From: Mucilaginibacter paludis DSM 18603
Lineage (GTDB): Bacteria; Bacteroidota; Bacteroidia; Sphingobacteriales; Sphingobacteriaceae
NCBI RefSeq assembly: GCF_000166195.2
Contig: NZ_CM001403.1
Coordinates: 1,116,001-1,180,000 of the forward strand
DNA length: 64,000 nucleotides
Direction of reading: 5' to 3'
In this document: in pieces, positions 8,679-17,098 of the stretch
Numbering within the stretch: position 1 is the stretch's first letter
How the letters are laid out: each line of letters starts with the position of its first letter
Translations under genes and position numbers: made by a program
Notes under the pieces: model-generated
What the model saw: only the letters and a program-made list of their open reading frames with translations
Told to the model about the DNA's origin: nothing
Databases searched by the model: none

Positions 8679-9385
8679 ACCTTTACCAGCAGGCGGCCGT
8701 TAAAATAAAACTCAACCTCGGTAATGCAGCCACGGTTGACGATGAACTGGCGGTTGGCTCTAAAAAATAATTGCGGATCGAGTAATTGCTCCAGTTGTTC
8801 CATCGTAAATTCCATTACGTACTGGTGGCCGTCGGTGGTGTGGGCGTAAACCAGTTCGCTAGCAGTATAAAACCAGGCAATTTTAGCTGTTTCAACCGGG
8901 ATCAGCTTATCGCGAAAATGTACCAGAAACGATTTTTTGTACGAACGGGTGAGTTGATCAATTTGCTGTAGCACCTGGCTGATACGGCCATTGTCGGCGG
9001 CTTCGGCTGGCGGCTGGCCCGTAAGGCTCCTAAACTTTTTAAGCGCATTGCCAATCTCCTTTTCATCAAACGGTTTCAGTATATAATCAATCCCGTTATT
9101 TTTAAAGGCCTGGATGGCATAATCGTTATAGGCTGTTACAAAAATAACAGGGCTGGTAATATCAACCGCTTTAAAAATATCGAATGATAGCCCGTCGGCC
9201 AGCCTGATATCCATCATAATAAGGTCGTAACCGTCCGTAGAGCAGTTAAACCATTCTACAGCCTCGCTTACCGATGCCAGGGTAGCAGCAATGGTTATGC
9301 TGCCATCCACCAACTGCAACAGGTGCGCAAGGTTGCGCGCGGTTACGGCCTCATCTTCAACTACAGCTATACGCAACGCTTTCAT
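8603..9385 (-). CDS. LytTR-family response regulator
   Basis: A 260-residue two-component regulator. The receiver domain (~1-120) has the acidic pocket VVEDE, phospho-acceptor Asp59 (MMDIRLADG), a VTAYND switch and the KPFDEKE lysine. The C-terminal LytTR DNA-binding domain (~150-255) ends in the typical FFRANRQFIVN and ILISKVRTPEFK elements. Its start overlaps the stop of the upstream sensor kinase gene by 4 bp, so the pair is co-translated. Its 3' end has been duplicated at 7037-7116. Confidence 0.95.
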   Translation of the reverse strand: MKALRIAVVEDEAVTARNLAHLLQLVDGSITIAATLASVSEAVEWFNCSTDGYDLIMMDIRLADGLSFDIFKAVDITSPVIFVTAYNDYAIQAFKNNGIDYILKPFDEKEIGNALKKFRSLTGQPPAEAADNGRISQVLQQIDQLTRSYKKSFLVHFRDKLIPVETAKIAWFYTASELVYAHTTDGHQYVMEFTMEQLEQLLDPQLFFRANRQFIVNRGCITEVEFYFNGRLLVKVKPEPTERILISKVRTPEFKAWMNR

Positions 9386-10527
9386 GTAGTAAGGGGTAAT
9401 TTAACCGTAAAATATTCGTGGGTTTTGCTAATCTCAATTTCGCTTTGCATCATAATTTTAAAGCGTTCGTTCAGGTTGGCCAGTCCTAATCCATTGCTGC
9501 TTTCGGGCGCAGGTATCTGGCGGATGTTATTAGTAATTACCAGTTTGGCAGGTTGTTGCTGCGCAGCAAAGCCAGAACTAACGGTATCAGAAGCAGCTTC
9601 TCCCCTGCTTCCTAAGCTCTCGCTGGTCCCAACTAAATATTCTCCACTCCCCACTAACCCTTCCCCAACCATACTCTCCATATAAATACGTACCCTTAAG
9701 GGCTTTTTACGGGTGGCGGCATTGTGTTTCACCGCGTTTTCCAACAATGGCTGTAACGATAAATGCGGTAGCTTTAAATTACGCATTTGCGAAGGTATAT
9801 CCACATCAAGCTCAAAGGCATCTTCCAGCCGCATGGTAATTAGTTGGGCAAACGATTGCAGCATGGTTAGCTCTTCATCCAGGCTTACCAGGTTTACCTT
9901 AGCGTGGGTAATAGCGTACCTAAAAACGTTGGAGAGTTCGCGCAGGTATTTTTGTGCCAGGTCCGGATCTTCGCGGATAACGCCCGAAAGACTGCTTAAG
10001 GCGTTAAACAAAAAGTGCGGATTCATTTGTTCTTTAAGCAGCTCCAGTTCGGCGGCCATGTAGGCGCTTTTTAAATGTTCGTGTGCTATTTCTTTTTCTT
10101 TACCCTCGCGCAGCAACAGGATAATTTTGACAACAATGCCGATCAGGACGGTACTGAGCAAAAACCGGCCAAAATGCCCCGGCCAGAAAAACCGGCGCAG
10201 AGAGCTATCGGCAAACAGGCTAAACTGCAGGCTTATGCTCAGAATGGCTGTACCGGCAATTACAAAGGCATTGGCGGCATAATAAAGTATAAGCCGTTTT
10301 TGCTGACGGCAAATGGCTATCCGGCTGCTTCTTTGTAGGTTAAGATAAAACATAAGGTAGCAAAAAAGCAGGTTAAACCCGGCCTGGAAACTTAGCTCGG
10401 CCAGGTTAAAATGCCAGTAACGTGCAACAACGCCATTCTCGCGCAAGGCCAGCAGTTTCGCCGAATTCATCATCAGGGCAATTAACAGCGAACTGTACCA
10501 GCAAATACGCCGTTCGTTTTTATCCAT
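9382..10527 (-). CDS. LytS-type sensor histidine kinase with an inserted low-complexity segment
   Basis: A 381-residue membrane kinase. Four hydrophobic segments span residues ~12-140. Next come the His_kinase domain with phospho-acceptor His171 in NPHFLFNALSSL, the N box (LLENAVKHN, ~261-269) and a G box (NGLGLANLNERF). Unusual is a stretch of about 43 residues (284-326) rich in Gly, Ser, Glu and Val between two strands of the ATPase domain. The DNA there (about 9550-9678) resembles the intergenic phrase repeats of this genome. The rest of the domain is intact, so the kinase may still work. It is co-translated with the LytTR regulator. Confidence 0.9.
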   Translation of the reverse strand: MDKNERRICWYSSLLIALMMNSAKLLALRENGVVARYWHFNLAELSFQAGFNLLFCYLMFYLNLQRSSRIAICRQQKRLILYYAANAFVIAGTAILSISLQFSLFADSSLRRFFWPGHFGRFLLSTVLIGIVVKIILLLREGKEKEIAHEHLKSAYMAAELELLKEQMNPHFLFNALSSLSGVIREDPDLAQKYLRELSNVFRYAITHAKVNLVSLDEELTMLQSFAQLITMRLEDAFELDVDIPSQMRNLKLPHLSLQPLLENAVKHNAATRKKPLRVRIYMESMVGEGLVGSGEYLVGTSESLGSRGEAASDTVSSGFAAQQQPAKLVITNNIRQIPAPESSNGLGLANLNERFKIMMQSEIEISKTHEYFTVKLPLTT

Positions 10528-10828
10528 TGATAAAGATATTTAAAATAGCGATTAATAGATGCGATATCAGGAGCTCAAGCTGACAAATCGGGGGGCGAAT
10601 TGATGGAATTGGTTATTGAGTTATTGGGGCGGATTAGTTTGTTCAAAATAACTTACAACCTATCTCCAACAGTGTTAATTCATATGTGAGGAAGATACCT
10701 TTATAATCAATAAACATGCAGCACATCCGGGCCCGTACCTGATGGCTATCAGACTCTGGGTTGATAACCGTCATTGCAGCGCACCGGTTAGTAGTTTAAG
10801 TTTGAATGATTTTATTTTAAGCTACCTG

Positions 10829-11152
10829 ATGATGAATGATAAAAAAAATCCGTTAGAGTTATTTGAGCAGGAAGCTCCGGAAGTTTCCAATGCCTTTAAC
10901 CAACTCATTGAGGCTCTAAAAAACACAACCGGGCTGGATGCTAAAACCAAGCAATTAATTTACATAGGCATTAAAGCGGTTTTGGGTGATGTTAGGGCTA
11001 TCTATTACCACGTTGCCATGGCCAAACAACTGGGCGCCACCCGTAAAGAGATCAGGGATACCATATTAATTACCTTAACCGTAAATGGGTTAAGCGGTGT
11101 TGCCGCTTGTTTACCGGTGGCGCTAAACGTTTACGATGAAGCAGGGAACTAA
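10829..11152 (+). CDS. Carboxymuconolactone decarboxylase (AhpD-like) family protein lacking the CxxC pair
   Basis: The ATG at 10829 gives 107 residues, the usual length for this family; the frame is open further up to 10742, but those extra residues have no family character. The fold signature around the conserved histidine is present (IKAVLGD...YYHVAMAKQLGATRKEI). In redox-active AhpD-like members the histidine is preceded by CxxCxxx; here those positions are Asp and Ala, so disulfide chemistry is not expected. The function is unknown. It stands alone, diverging from the sensor kinase gene. Confidence 0.7.
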   Translation: MMNDKKNPLELFEQEAPEVSNAFNQLIEALKNTTGLDAKTKQLIYIGIKAVLGDVRAIYYHVAMAKQLGATRKEIRDTILITLTVNGLSGVAACLPVALNVYDEAGN

Positions 11153-11393
11153 TTTGACACATGGCGGTTGATATTTAATAAACTATGGTGAATAAGAGCA
11201 GTTAGTTAGATTGGGGTTGATGGTAACAACTATAAACAAGTTTATATGATTGAGATCACATTAGCAACTGATAAAACTCATCGCGCTATTTGAGCAATTA
11301 TTCGCAATTTTATATTGCCTTTCGGGGATAGGGCCATCCAACCCTGCTTAGGCCATTTAATTGATGATGATGATCACCTAAATACTAAACGCC

Positions 11394-12236
11394 ATGAAAA
11401 AAATAAGTGCCGCTTTTGATGGATTAAAATTTTCGAACACCACACTGGAGTATGCCATTAAATTGGCCGATAGTAGTAACGCATTACTTTCGGGCGTTTT
11501 TCTGGACGATTTTTTATACCATAGCTTTAATATGTTTGATGTGGTAGGCAGCCGCGGCCTGCCTGGCGAGCAGGTGAAGCAATTGGAGGAGGAAGACGAA
11601 ATTACGCGCATGCAAGCGGTAAACAAGTTTTGCTCTACCTGCATTAAAGAACGTGTTAAATATGTTACCCACCACGACAAAAGCTTTGCCATTGATGAAT
11701 TACTGAAAGAAAGTATTTATAGCGATATGCTGCTGATTGGGAAAGACGAAACATTGGGCCAGGTAAACGAATTGGCACCTACATCGTTTGTGCGTAGCTT
11801 ACTGGCCGGAACGCATTGCCCGGTGCTGATTGTGCCTAAAGAATATAAGCCTATTGAAAATATAATACTACTGTACGATGGTAAGCCATCATCGGTATAT
11901 GCCATAAAAATGTTCAATTATTTGCTGCCCTGGTTACGCCGTACCAAGGTAGAAGTAGTATCGGTTATTGACCCCGAAAGCGATATTTTACTGCCTGAGG
12001 ATAGCCTGTTCAGGGAGTTTGTAAAATGCCATTACCCGGCGGCTACTTGTGCTTTACTAAAAGGTAATCCGCAAAAAGAGATCATCGCTTACCTGAAAAA
12101 CGAGACACCTAACAGCATTGTAATATTAGGCGCTTATCAACGCAGCCAGGTATCCCGCTGGATAAAAACAAGCATGGCCGATATTTTAATGAACGAGTTT
12201 GATTTACCTTTGTTTATAGCCCATAATAAATCTTAA
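11394..12236 (+). CDS. Universal stress protein (tandem UspA domains)
   Basis: A 280-residue cytoplasmic protein with two Usp domains in tandem (~1-143 and ~150-278). The first ends with LLAGTHCPVLIVPKE and the second with the equivalent MNEFDLPLFIAHN. The nucleotide-binding glycine motif (GxxGx9GS/T) is degenerate in both, so ATP binding is uncertain. Tandem Usp proteins are common in Bacteroidota and respond to starvation or redox stress. The gene is monocistronic. Confidence 0.88.
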   Translation: MKKISAAFDGLKFSNTTLEYAIKLADSSNALLSGVFLDDFLYHSFNMFDVVGSRGLPGEQVKQLEEEDEITRMQAVNKFCSTCIKERVKYVTHHDKSFAIDELLKESIYSDMLLIGKDETLGQVNELAPTSFVRSLLAGTHCPVLIVPKEYKPIENIILLYDGKPSSVYAIKMFNYLLPWLRRTKVEVVSVIDPESDILLPEDSLFREFVKCHYPAATCALLKGNPQKEIIAYLKNETPNSIVILGAYQRSQVSRWIKTSMADILMNEFDLPLFIAHNKS

Positions 12237-12434
12237 AAATATCATATAAATAGACGTGCGCAAAGCTACCCTGACATATGCAGCGTGATTGCGAAATATT
12301 TTTTGATATGCCTGATTTTTAGTAGTTTTATTACAGGGCAGATACTTTCGTTTGGTGTAATTAATACTACCGGATGCCAAGGGCTCATGAGAAAAAAACG
12401 GCCAATTATTTCTTCAGAATAACAACTTAAAAAC

Positions 12435-13010
12435 ATGAAAAAGATTTTATTTCTTACCGGTGATTTTGCAGAGGACTACGAAACCATGGTTCCTTTCCAG
12501 ATGTTGCAGATGGTGGGTTTTGAGGTACACGCGGTTTGCCCCGGCAAAAAGAAGGGTCAAACGGTAAAAACCGCCATTCACGATTTTGAAGGCGATCAAA
12601 CCTATACCGAAAAACCGGGACACAATTTCCAGTTAACTTATTCTTTTGATGACGTAAACCCTGCCGATTACGATGGCCTGGCCATTGCAGGCGGTCGCGC
12701 TCCCGAGTACCTGCGCCTAAACGAAAAGGTGATTAATATAGTACAGTATTTTATGCAGCATAATAAACCGGTAGCTGCTATATGCCATGCACCGCAGATA
12801 CTGGCCGCAGCAGGAGTTTTAAAGGGACGCAAGCTTACGGCCTACCCGGCAGTGGGGCCCGAAGTGACGCTTGCAGGGGGCTTGTTCCAGTCGGCACAGC
12901 CTAACGAAGCCGTGGTAGATGGTAACCTGGTAACCTCGCCTGCCTGGCCCGGTCATCCGGCATTTGTTGCCGCTTTTATTAAACTATTGGGAGTAAAAAT
13001 TGAGCTGTAA
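12435..13010 (+). CDS. DJ-1/PfpI family protein
   Basis: A 191-residue member of the class I glutamine amidotransferase-like superfamily. The nucleophile elbow AICHAPQIL places Cys117 followed by His118, the arrangement in PfpI-type proteins, and Glu residues near the N-terminus (DFAEDYE) fit the conserved acidic partner. Members act as deglycases, stress chaperones or proteases; the exact activity cannot be told. A strong terminator follows 50 bp downstream. Confidence 0.88.
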   Translation: MKKILFLTGDFAEDYETMVPFQMLQMVGFEVHAVCPGKKKGQTVKTAIHDFEGDQTYTEKPGHNFQLTYSFDDVNPADYDGLAIAGGRAPEYLRLNEKVINIVQYFMQHNKPVAAICHAPQILAAAGVLKGRKLTAYPAVGPEVTLAGGLFQSAQPNEAVVDGNLVTSPAWPGHPAFVAAFIKLLGVKIEL

Positions 13011-13061
13011 TAATACAACCAGCTTTTTTAAAAGATATGCTGTTGATTAAACCTGGTTAGA

Positions 13062-13103
13062 TCTGGCCGGTTGTTGTGTCCAACAACCGGCCAGATTTTT
13101 TTT
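13062..13103 (+). terminator. Rho-independent terminator after the PfpI-family gene
   Basis: A perfect 15-bp stem (TCTGGCCGGTTGTTG and its complement) with the 4-base loop TGTC is followed by eight T residues. One of the clearest terminators in the window. Confidence 0.95.
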
Positions 13104-13299
13104 AAGCATTGCAACGCCCCCTCCGGGTTAGATTAATGCGGGCGCATAAACCCCTTATACACTTTATAACCGTGTTTTTAAAGAAAGCCTGTGAAACCTA
13201 ATCCTTCATTTTTACGGAGAGATATTTTAGTGCGTAGCAGTATACTCCACTCAAAAAATCAGTGTAATCAAACAAATCATTCTTAAATAAGTGGGGCAA

Positions 13300-13560
13300 T
13301 TACAGCTCGTCGTCCTTCTTTACCTCACCCCTTTCAACAGTAATGGTACATTCGCCTACCAACGCAGCCAGCGCGCCAATGGCCGCCAGTACAGGCGCAA
13401 CCAGTGCACCAACCAGGCCAATGCTTAATGGAATGCTCATAAACTCCTTGCCCGATTTATCGGTAATGGTAATTTTGGTTACGTTACCTTCCGCTATCAG
13501 TTCCTTAACTTTCTTCAGCAGGGTTTCTCCGTTTAACGAAAACGATTCTTTATTTGCCAT
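13300..13560 (-). CDS. DUF4342 family protein
   Basis: An 86-residue protein with a soluble N-terminal part (GETLLKKVKELIAEGNVTKI) and a single hydrophobic, Ala/Gly/Val-rich segment (~45-68), ending in a charged tail. This matches the small DUF4342 proteins found in many bacteria, where the N-terminal part resembles a UBA-like helix bundle. The function is unknown. It converges on the PfpI-family gene. Confidence 0.75.
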   Translation of the reverse strand: MANKESFSLNGETLLKKVKELIAEGNVTKITITDKSGKEFMSIPLSIGLVGALVAPVLAAIGALAALVGECTITVERGEVKKDDEL

Positions 13561-13743
13561 GATAGGATGTATTTTTTAAAGTTTAATTGTTTACCAAGTT
13601 ATCTATAATTCAGCATAAATTTTAAAAATAGCAATCAAAGAAAACTCTCTTTTACAACAACATGAGCCAACTTTTTTTAAGCGATGAGATTAATTCCCGT
13701 CAATTATCTTCATGCATCTGCCCGCCGCCGCTCTCCTTCCTAC

Positions 13744-13815
13744 ATCCTACGGTCTTACCAGGCTTGCTTCTTACTTCCTGCTTCTTACTTCCTGCTTCTC
13801 ACTTCTCTCTCCCCC
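13744..13815. repeat. Simple pyrimidine phrase repeat (CTTCTTACTTCCTG)
   Basis: Imperfect repeats of CTTCTTACTTCCTGCTTCT just upstream of the nrtR promoter. The same phrase fills 40882-40957. Confidence 0.6.
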
Positions 13816-13823
13816 CTAACTAA

Positions 13824-13854
13824 TTTGCCTGCATTAGCTATATTTATACCTTTG
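13824..13854 (+). promoter_or_regulatory. Bacteroidota-type promoter of nrtR
   Basis: TTTG at 13824-13827 and TACCTTTG at 13847-13854 are separated by 19 bases, a full match to TTTG-N19-TAnnTTTG. The expected transcription start falls at or next to the ATG at 13859, so the mRNA would be leaderless or nearly so. Confidence 0.75.
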
Positions 13855-13858
13855 CAAT

Positions 13859-14545
13859 ATGCCTGCTCTTCAAAATATTAAGGTTGCGGTTGATGCCGTT
13901 GTGTTTGGCTATACCTCAAAGGATGGCTTGGCCGTGCTGCTGATTAAGCGGAATATTGAACCATTTAAAGAGATGTGGGCGCTCCCCGGCGGTTTGGTAA
14001 AGGATGAGGAATCGCTTGAGGAAGCCGTGCAGCGCGAACTGAAGGAAGAAACTGGCGTAGCCATCAATTACCTGGAACAACTGTACAGCTTTGGCCAGCC
14101 CGGACGCGACCCGCGCAACCGGGTAATCTCCATTACTTATTACGGACTGGTTAAGCCCGACGCCTTTGAAATTAAGGCCGATACCGATGCCAGCGATGTG
14201 AACTGGTTTAATATTAAAAAGCTGCCACAACTGGCTTTTGACCACCAGGAGATTATCCGTGTGGCACATCAGCGCCTTAAAAACAAAATTTTATACGAGC
14301 CTGTAGGCTTTGAGCTGCTCGACGAAAAATTCGCCTTCTCCGAACTCGAAAAACTGTACATGACCGTACTCGACCGCCCCATTGACCGCCGGAACTTTAA
14401 AAAGAAGATCAACAAATTTGGCTTTTTAGAAGAAACCAACCAGAAGCAATTGCTGGAAGGCGCGGGCCGCCCCGGAAACCTGTTCCGCTTTAACCAGCAG
14501 AAGTACTTCGAGTTAAAAAAAGAAGGCATCAACTTCGAGATTTAA
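13859..14545 (+). CDS. nrtR: NrtR, Nudix-type transcriptional regulator of NAD metabolism
   Basis: A 228-residue protein with an N-terminal Nudix domain (~1-140) and a C-terminal winged-helix domain (~150-225; the FKKKINKFGFLEE region is typical of NrtR). The Nudix box GGLVKDEESLEEAVQRELKE, continuing to ETG, keeps its catalytic glutamates, so some ADP-ribose hydrolysis is possible. NrtR proteins repress NAD salvage genes and let go of DNA when they bind ADP-ribose or related ligands. It lies immediately upstream of nadM-nadV, whose promoter carries a matching palindrome. Confidence 0.9.
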   Translation: MPALQNIKVAVDAVVFGYTSKDGLAVLLIKRNIEPFKEMWALPGGLVKDEESLEEAVQRELKEETGVAINYLEQLYSFGQPGRDPRNRVISITYYGLVKPDAFEIKADTDASDVNWFNIKKLPQLAFDHQEIIRVAHQRLKNKILYEPVGFELLDEKFAFSELEKLYMTVLDRPIDRRNFKKKINKFGFLEETNQKQLLEGAGRPGNLFRFNQQKYFELKKEGINFEI

Positions 14546-14586
14546 AGCTCCTTTTTCTCTTTTTTTTAAAATAAATAAAAAAATAA

Positions 14587-14617
14587 TTTGCGTATTAAAA
14601 ACACATATTTATATTTG
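14587..14617 (+). promoter_or_regulatory. Promoter of the nadM-nadV operon
   Basis: TTTG at 14587-14590 and TATATTTG at 14610-14617, with 19 bases between, fully match the Bacteroidota consensus. The start codon is at 14640, giving a short leader. The -7 box overlaps the NrtR-type operator. Confidence 0.8.
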
Positions 14618-14634
14618 CGTATAATTAACGCAAA
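14614..14634 (+). promoter_or_regulatory. Palindromic NrtR-type operator
   Basis: TTTGCGT at 14614-14620 and ACGCAAA at 14628-14634 form 7-bp perfect arms around a 7-base AT-rich centre. The site sits on the -7 box and probable start point, so a bound repressor would block polymerase. A partial second TTTGCGT lies at 14587-14593. Assignment to NrtR rests on position next to nrtR and the 21-bp palindromic form. Confidence 0.75.
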
Positions 14635-14639
14635 TATCT

Positions 14640-15536
14640 ATGAAAACAGCAGTTATTATCGCCCGTTTCCAAACACCTTACCTGCACAACGGGCACAAGG
14701 AGTTGATTAGCCAGGTACAAAAAAAACATGGCAAGCTCATTATTATTTTGGGCGTTAGCCCGATAGTTGGCAGCCGCAAAAACCCTTACGATTATTATAC
14801 CCGCGAAAAGATGATCAAAAAGGATTACCCGGAAATTATCGTTTTGCCGGTAAGCGATCATCCGAGCGATAAACTATGGTCGGATAACCTGGATAACCTA
14901 TTGAAGGGCGTCTTCCCGAACGAACAATTTTGCCTGTATGGCAGTCGTGATAGTTTTATACCCTTCTATTCCGGCAGGTTTGAAACCATCGAGCTGCCCG
15001 AGCATGGCGATTACAACGCGACTGAACTGCGCAAGCAATATGCCGACAAGGTTTTTGATTCCAACGATTTTAGAGCCGGTATTTTATATGCCTACTATAA
15101 CCAATACACCAAGGTTTACCCTACCGTTGATGTAGCGGTTTTCCGGAATAATAAAACCGAAATTTTGTTGGGCAAAAAAGCGATCAACAATAAATGGCGC
15201 TTTATAGGCGGCTTTGCCGACCCGGAGGATGCCGATTACGAAAGCGCTGCCCAGCGCGAGCTGACCGAAGAATGCGGCAATTTAACAACAAGCCCGATGA
15301 TATATGAAACTTCCCGAAAAATAAACGATTGGCGCTACCGCAACGAGGCTGATAAAATTATCACACTACTGTTCAGCTGCGATTACCAGGCCGGAGATCC
15401 AGTCGCGCAAGACGATATTGCCGATCTCGACTGGTTTAAACTGGCTGATCTGCCTAACATGATCAGCAACGGGCAGATCAGCGATGAACATGTGGAGATG
15501 TTCAACTTAATCATTAACAAATACCTTAAAAAATAA
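14640..15536 (+). CDS. nadM: Bifunctional NMN adenylyltransferase / ADP-ribose pyrophosphatase (NadM-Nudix)
   Basis: A 298-residue fusion. The N-terminal nucleotidyltransferase domain (~1-160; RFQTPYLHNGH with the HxGH motif, later SRDSF) joins NMN and ATP to NAD. The C-terminal Nudix domain (~165-298; GGFADPEDADYESAAQRELT, continuing to EECG, box intact) hydrolyses ADP-ribose to AMP and ribose-5-phosphate. It is the first gene after the NrtR operator and is followed after 4 bp by nadV. Together they convert nicotinamide to NAD, and the Nudix half recycles the ribose. Confidence 0.92.
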   Translation: MKTAVIIARFQTPYLHNGHKELISQVQKKHGKLIIILGVSPIVGSRKNPYDYYTREKMIKKDYPEIIVLPVSDHPSDKLWSDNLDNLLKGVFPNEQFCLYGSRDSFIPFYSGRFETIELPEHGDYNATELRKQYADKVFDSNDFRAGILYAYYNQYTKVYPTVDVAVFRNNKTEILLGKKAINNKWRFIGGFADPEDADYESAAQRELTEECGNLTTSPMIYETSRKINDWRYRNEADKIITLLFSCDYQAGDPVAQDDIADLDWFKLADLPNMISNGQISDEHVEMFNLIINKYLKK

Positions 15537-15540
15537 CATC

Positions 15541-16959
15541 ATGAAACGCGAAAACTTAGTATTGCTGGCAGATGCCTACAAATACGCTCACCATAAATTA
15601 TATTACCCCGGTACCACACAAATTTACAGTTACTTAGAAAGCCGAGGCGGTTTATTTAACGAGACCATTTTCTTCGGTTTGCAATATTTTTTAAAGGAAT
15701 ACCTACAGGGCCCGGCCTTTACCCAGCAGGAACTGGACGAAGCCGACGGCTTTTTGAAACAGGTATTTGGCCGCGATGATGTTTTTGATAAAAGTAAGTT
15801 TCAATACCTGCTTGATACCTATAACGGCCACCTGCCCGTAAAAATAAAAGCCGTTGCCGAGGGCACCGCCGTACCCACAGGCAATGTATTAATGACCATT
15901 GAAAACACCGACCCGCAATGCTACTGGCTCACTAACTTTTTAGAAACCCTGCTGATGCAGGTTTGGTACCCCTGCACTGTGGCTACCTTAAGTAACCAGA
16001 TCAGGAAGGTGATTACCCAATACTACCAGGAAACAGCTACCGAAGGCGCCGAAGCAGGGATTGATTTTGTTCTCAACGATTTTGGCTTCCGGGGTGTAAG
16101 CAGTGTGGAGAGCGCCAAAATTGGAGGTGCTGCCCATCTGGTTAATTTCAGCGGCAGCGATAACCTGGCAGGCTCAGGCATGGCCATCAATTATTATAAC
16201 GCCCAACAGGTTTACGGCCTAAGTATCCCGGCAACGGAACACAGCATTTGTACCTTGCTGGGCCGCGATGGAGAGCTCGAGGTATTTAAACATGTGCTCA
16301 GCACCTTCCCTACCGGAACGATCGCCTGCGTATCAGATAGCTATAACATTTTCCGCGCCTGCCAGGATTACTGGGGCAAAGAGCTAAAGGAAACCATTTT
16401 AAACCGGCAAGGTACCCTGGTGATCCGCCCAGATAGCGGCGACCCAATCATGACGCTGCTTAAAATCTTCGAGATCCTGTTCGCCCAGTTCGGCTTTACC
16501 ACCAATGCCAAAGGCTACAAGGTATTGCCGCCACAACTCAGGGTAATCCAGGGCGACGGGGTAAATTACGAAGCCATTAAAGAAGTATATGCCGCGCTGA
16601 AGCAAAACAACATCAGCGCCGAAAACTTAGTGTTGGGCATGGGCGGCGCCTTACTGCAAAAGGTTGACCGCGACACCCAAACGTTTGCTATTAAATGCAG
16701 CAACGCCACCATCAACGGTAAAGAGGTAAACGTAGAAAAAAGCCCAACCGAAATGGACAGCCAGGGCAACATTACCGAGAGCTTTAAAAAGAGCAAATCA
16801 GGCCGTTTAAAATTGATCAGGATAAATGGAAGCTTTAAAACTGTAAACCAAAATGATTACCCCGAACTGGGCGATGAGCTGCAAACTGTATTTGAAAACG
16901 GTGAGTTAGTGAATAGTATCAGCTTTGAGCAGGTAAAGGCGAATGCACGGCAGTTTTGA
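15541..16959 (+). CDS. nadV: Nicotinamide phosphoribosyltransferase
   Basis: A 472-residue NAMPT/NadV enzyme that makes NMN from nicotinamide and PRPP. Conserved segments include the N-terminal DAYKYAHHKLYYPGTTQIYS, the active-site NDFGFRGVSS, a PATEHS histidine loop, VIRPDSGDP and GMGGALLQ. Length is typical of the family. It is the second gene of the NrtR-controlled operon. The PRPP (or an equivalent activated ribose) could come from the prs-like gene further down the locus. Confidence 0.95.
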   Translation: MKRENLVLLADAYKYAHHKLYYPGTTQIYSYLESRGGLFNETIFFGLQYFLKEYLQGPAFTQQELDEADGFLKQVFGRDDVFDKSKFQYLLDTYNGHLPVKIKAVAEGTAVPTGNVLMTIENTDPQCYWLTNFLETLLMQVWYPCTVATLSNQIRKVITQYYQETATEGAEAGIDFVLNDFGFRGVSSVESAKIGGAAHLVNFSGSDNLAGSGMAINYYNAQQVYGLSIPATEHSICTLLGRDGELEVFKHVLSTFPTGTIACVSDSYNIFRACQDYWGKELKETILNRQGTLVIRPDSGDPIMTLLKIFEILFAQFGFTTNAKGYKVLPPQLRVIQGDGVNYEAIKEVYAALKQNNISAENLVLGMGGALLQKVDRDTQTFAIKCSNATINGKEVNVEKSPTEMDSQGNITESFKKSKSGRLKLIRINGSFKTVNQNDYPELGDELQTVFENGELVNSISFEQVKANARQF

Positions 16960-17098
16960 GTAGGAAGTCCCGAGCCGGGAGTCTTAAGCCCGGAGTCCTA
17001 AGTCGGCATTTCAATGCTTATCGCTCAGAAATCCTGACTCAAGACTCAGAACTCCCGGCTCAAGACTCAGGACTAATACAAATCATCACCACACACAA
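16960..17098. repeat. Imperfect inverted phrase repeat (GAGTCCTAAGTC type)
   Basis: Short phrases such as GGAGTCTTAAGCCCGGAGTC, then their complements. An 11-bp perfect pair (GAGCCGGGAGT at 16972-16982, complement at 17051-17061) brackets a ~68-base loop. It may form an RNA hairpin between nadV and the receptor gene. Confidence 0.7.
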
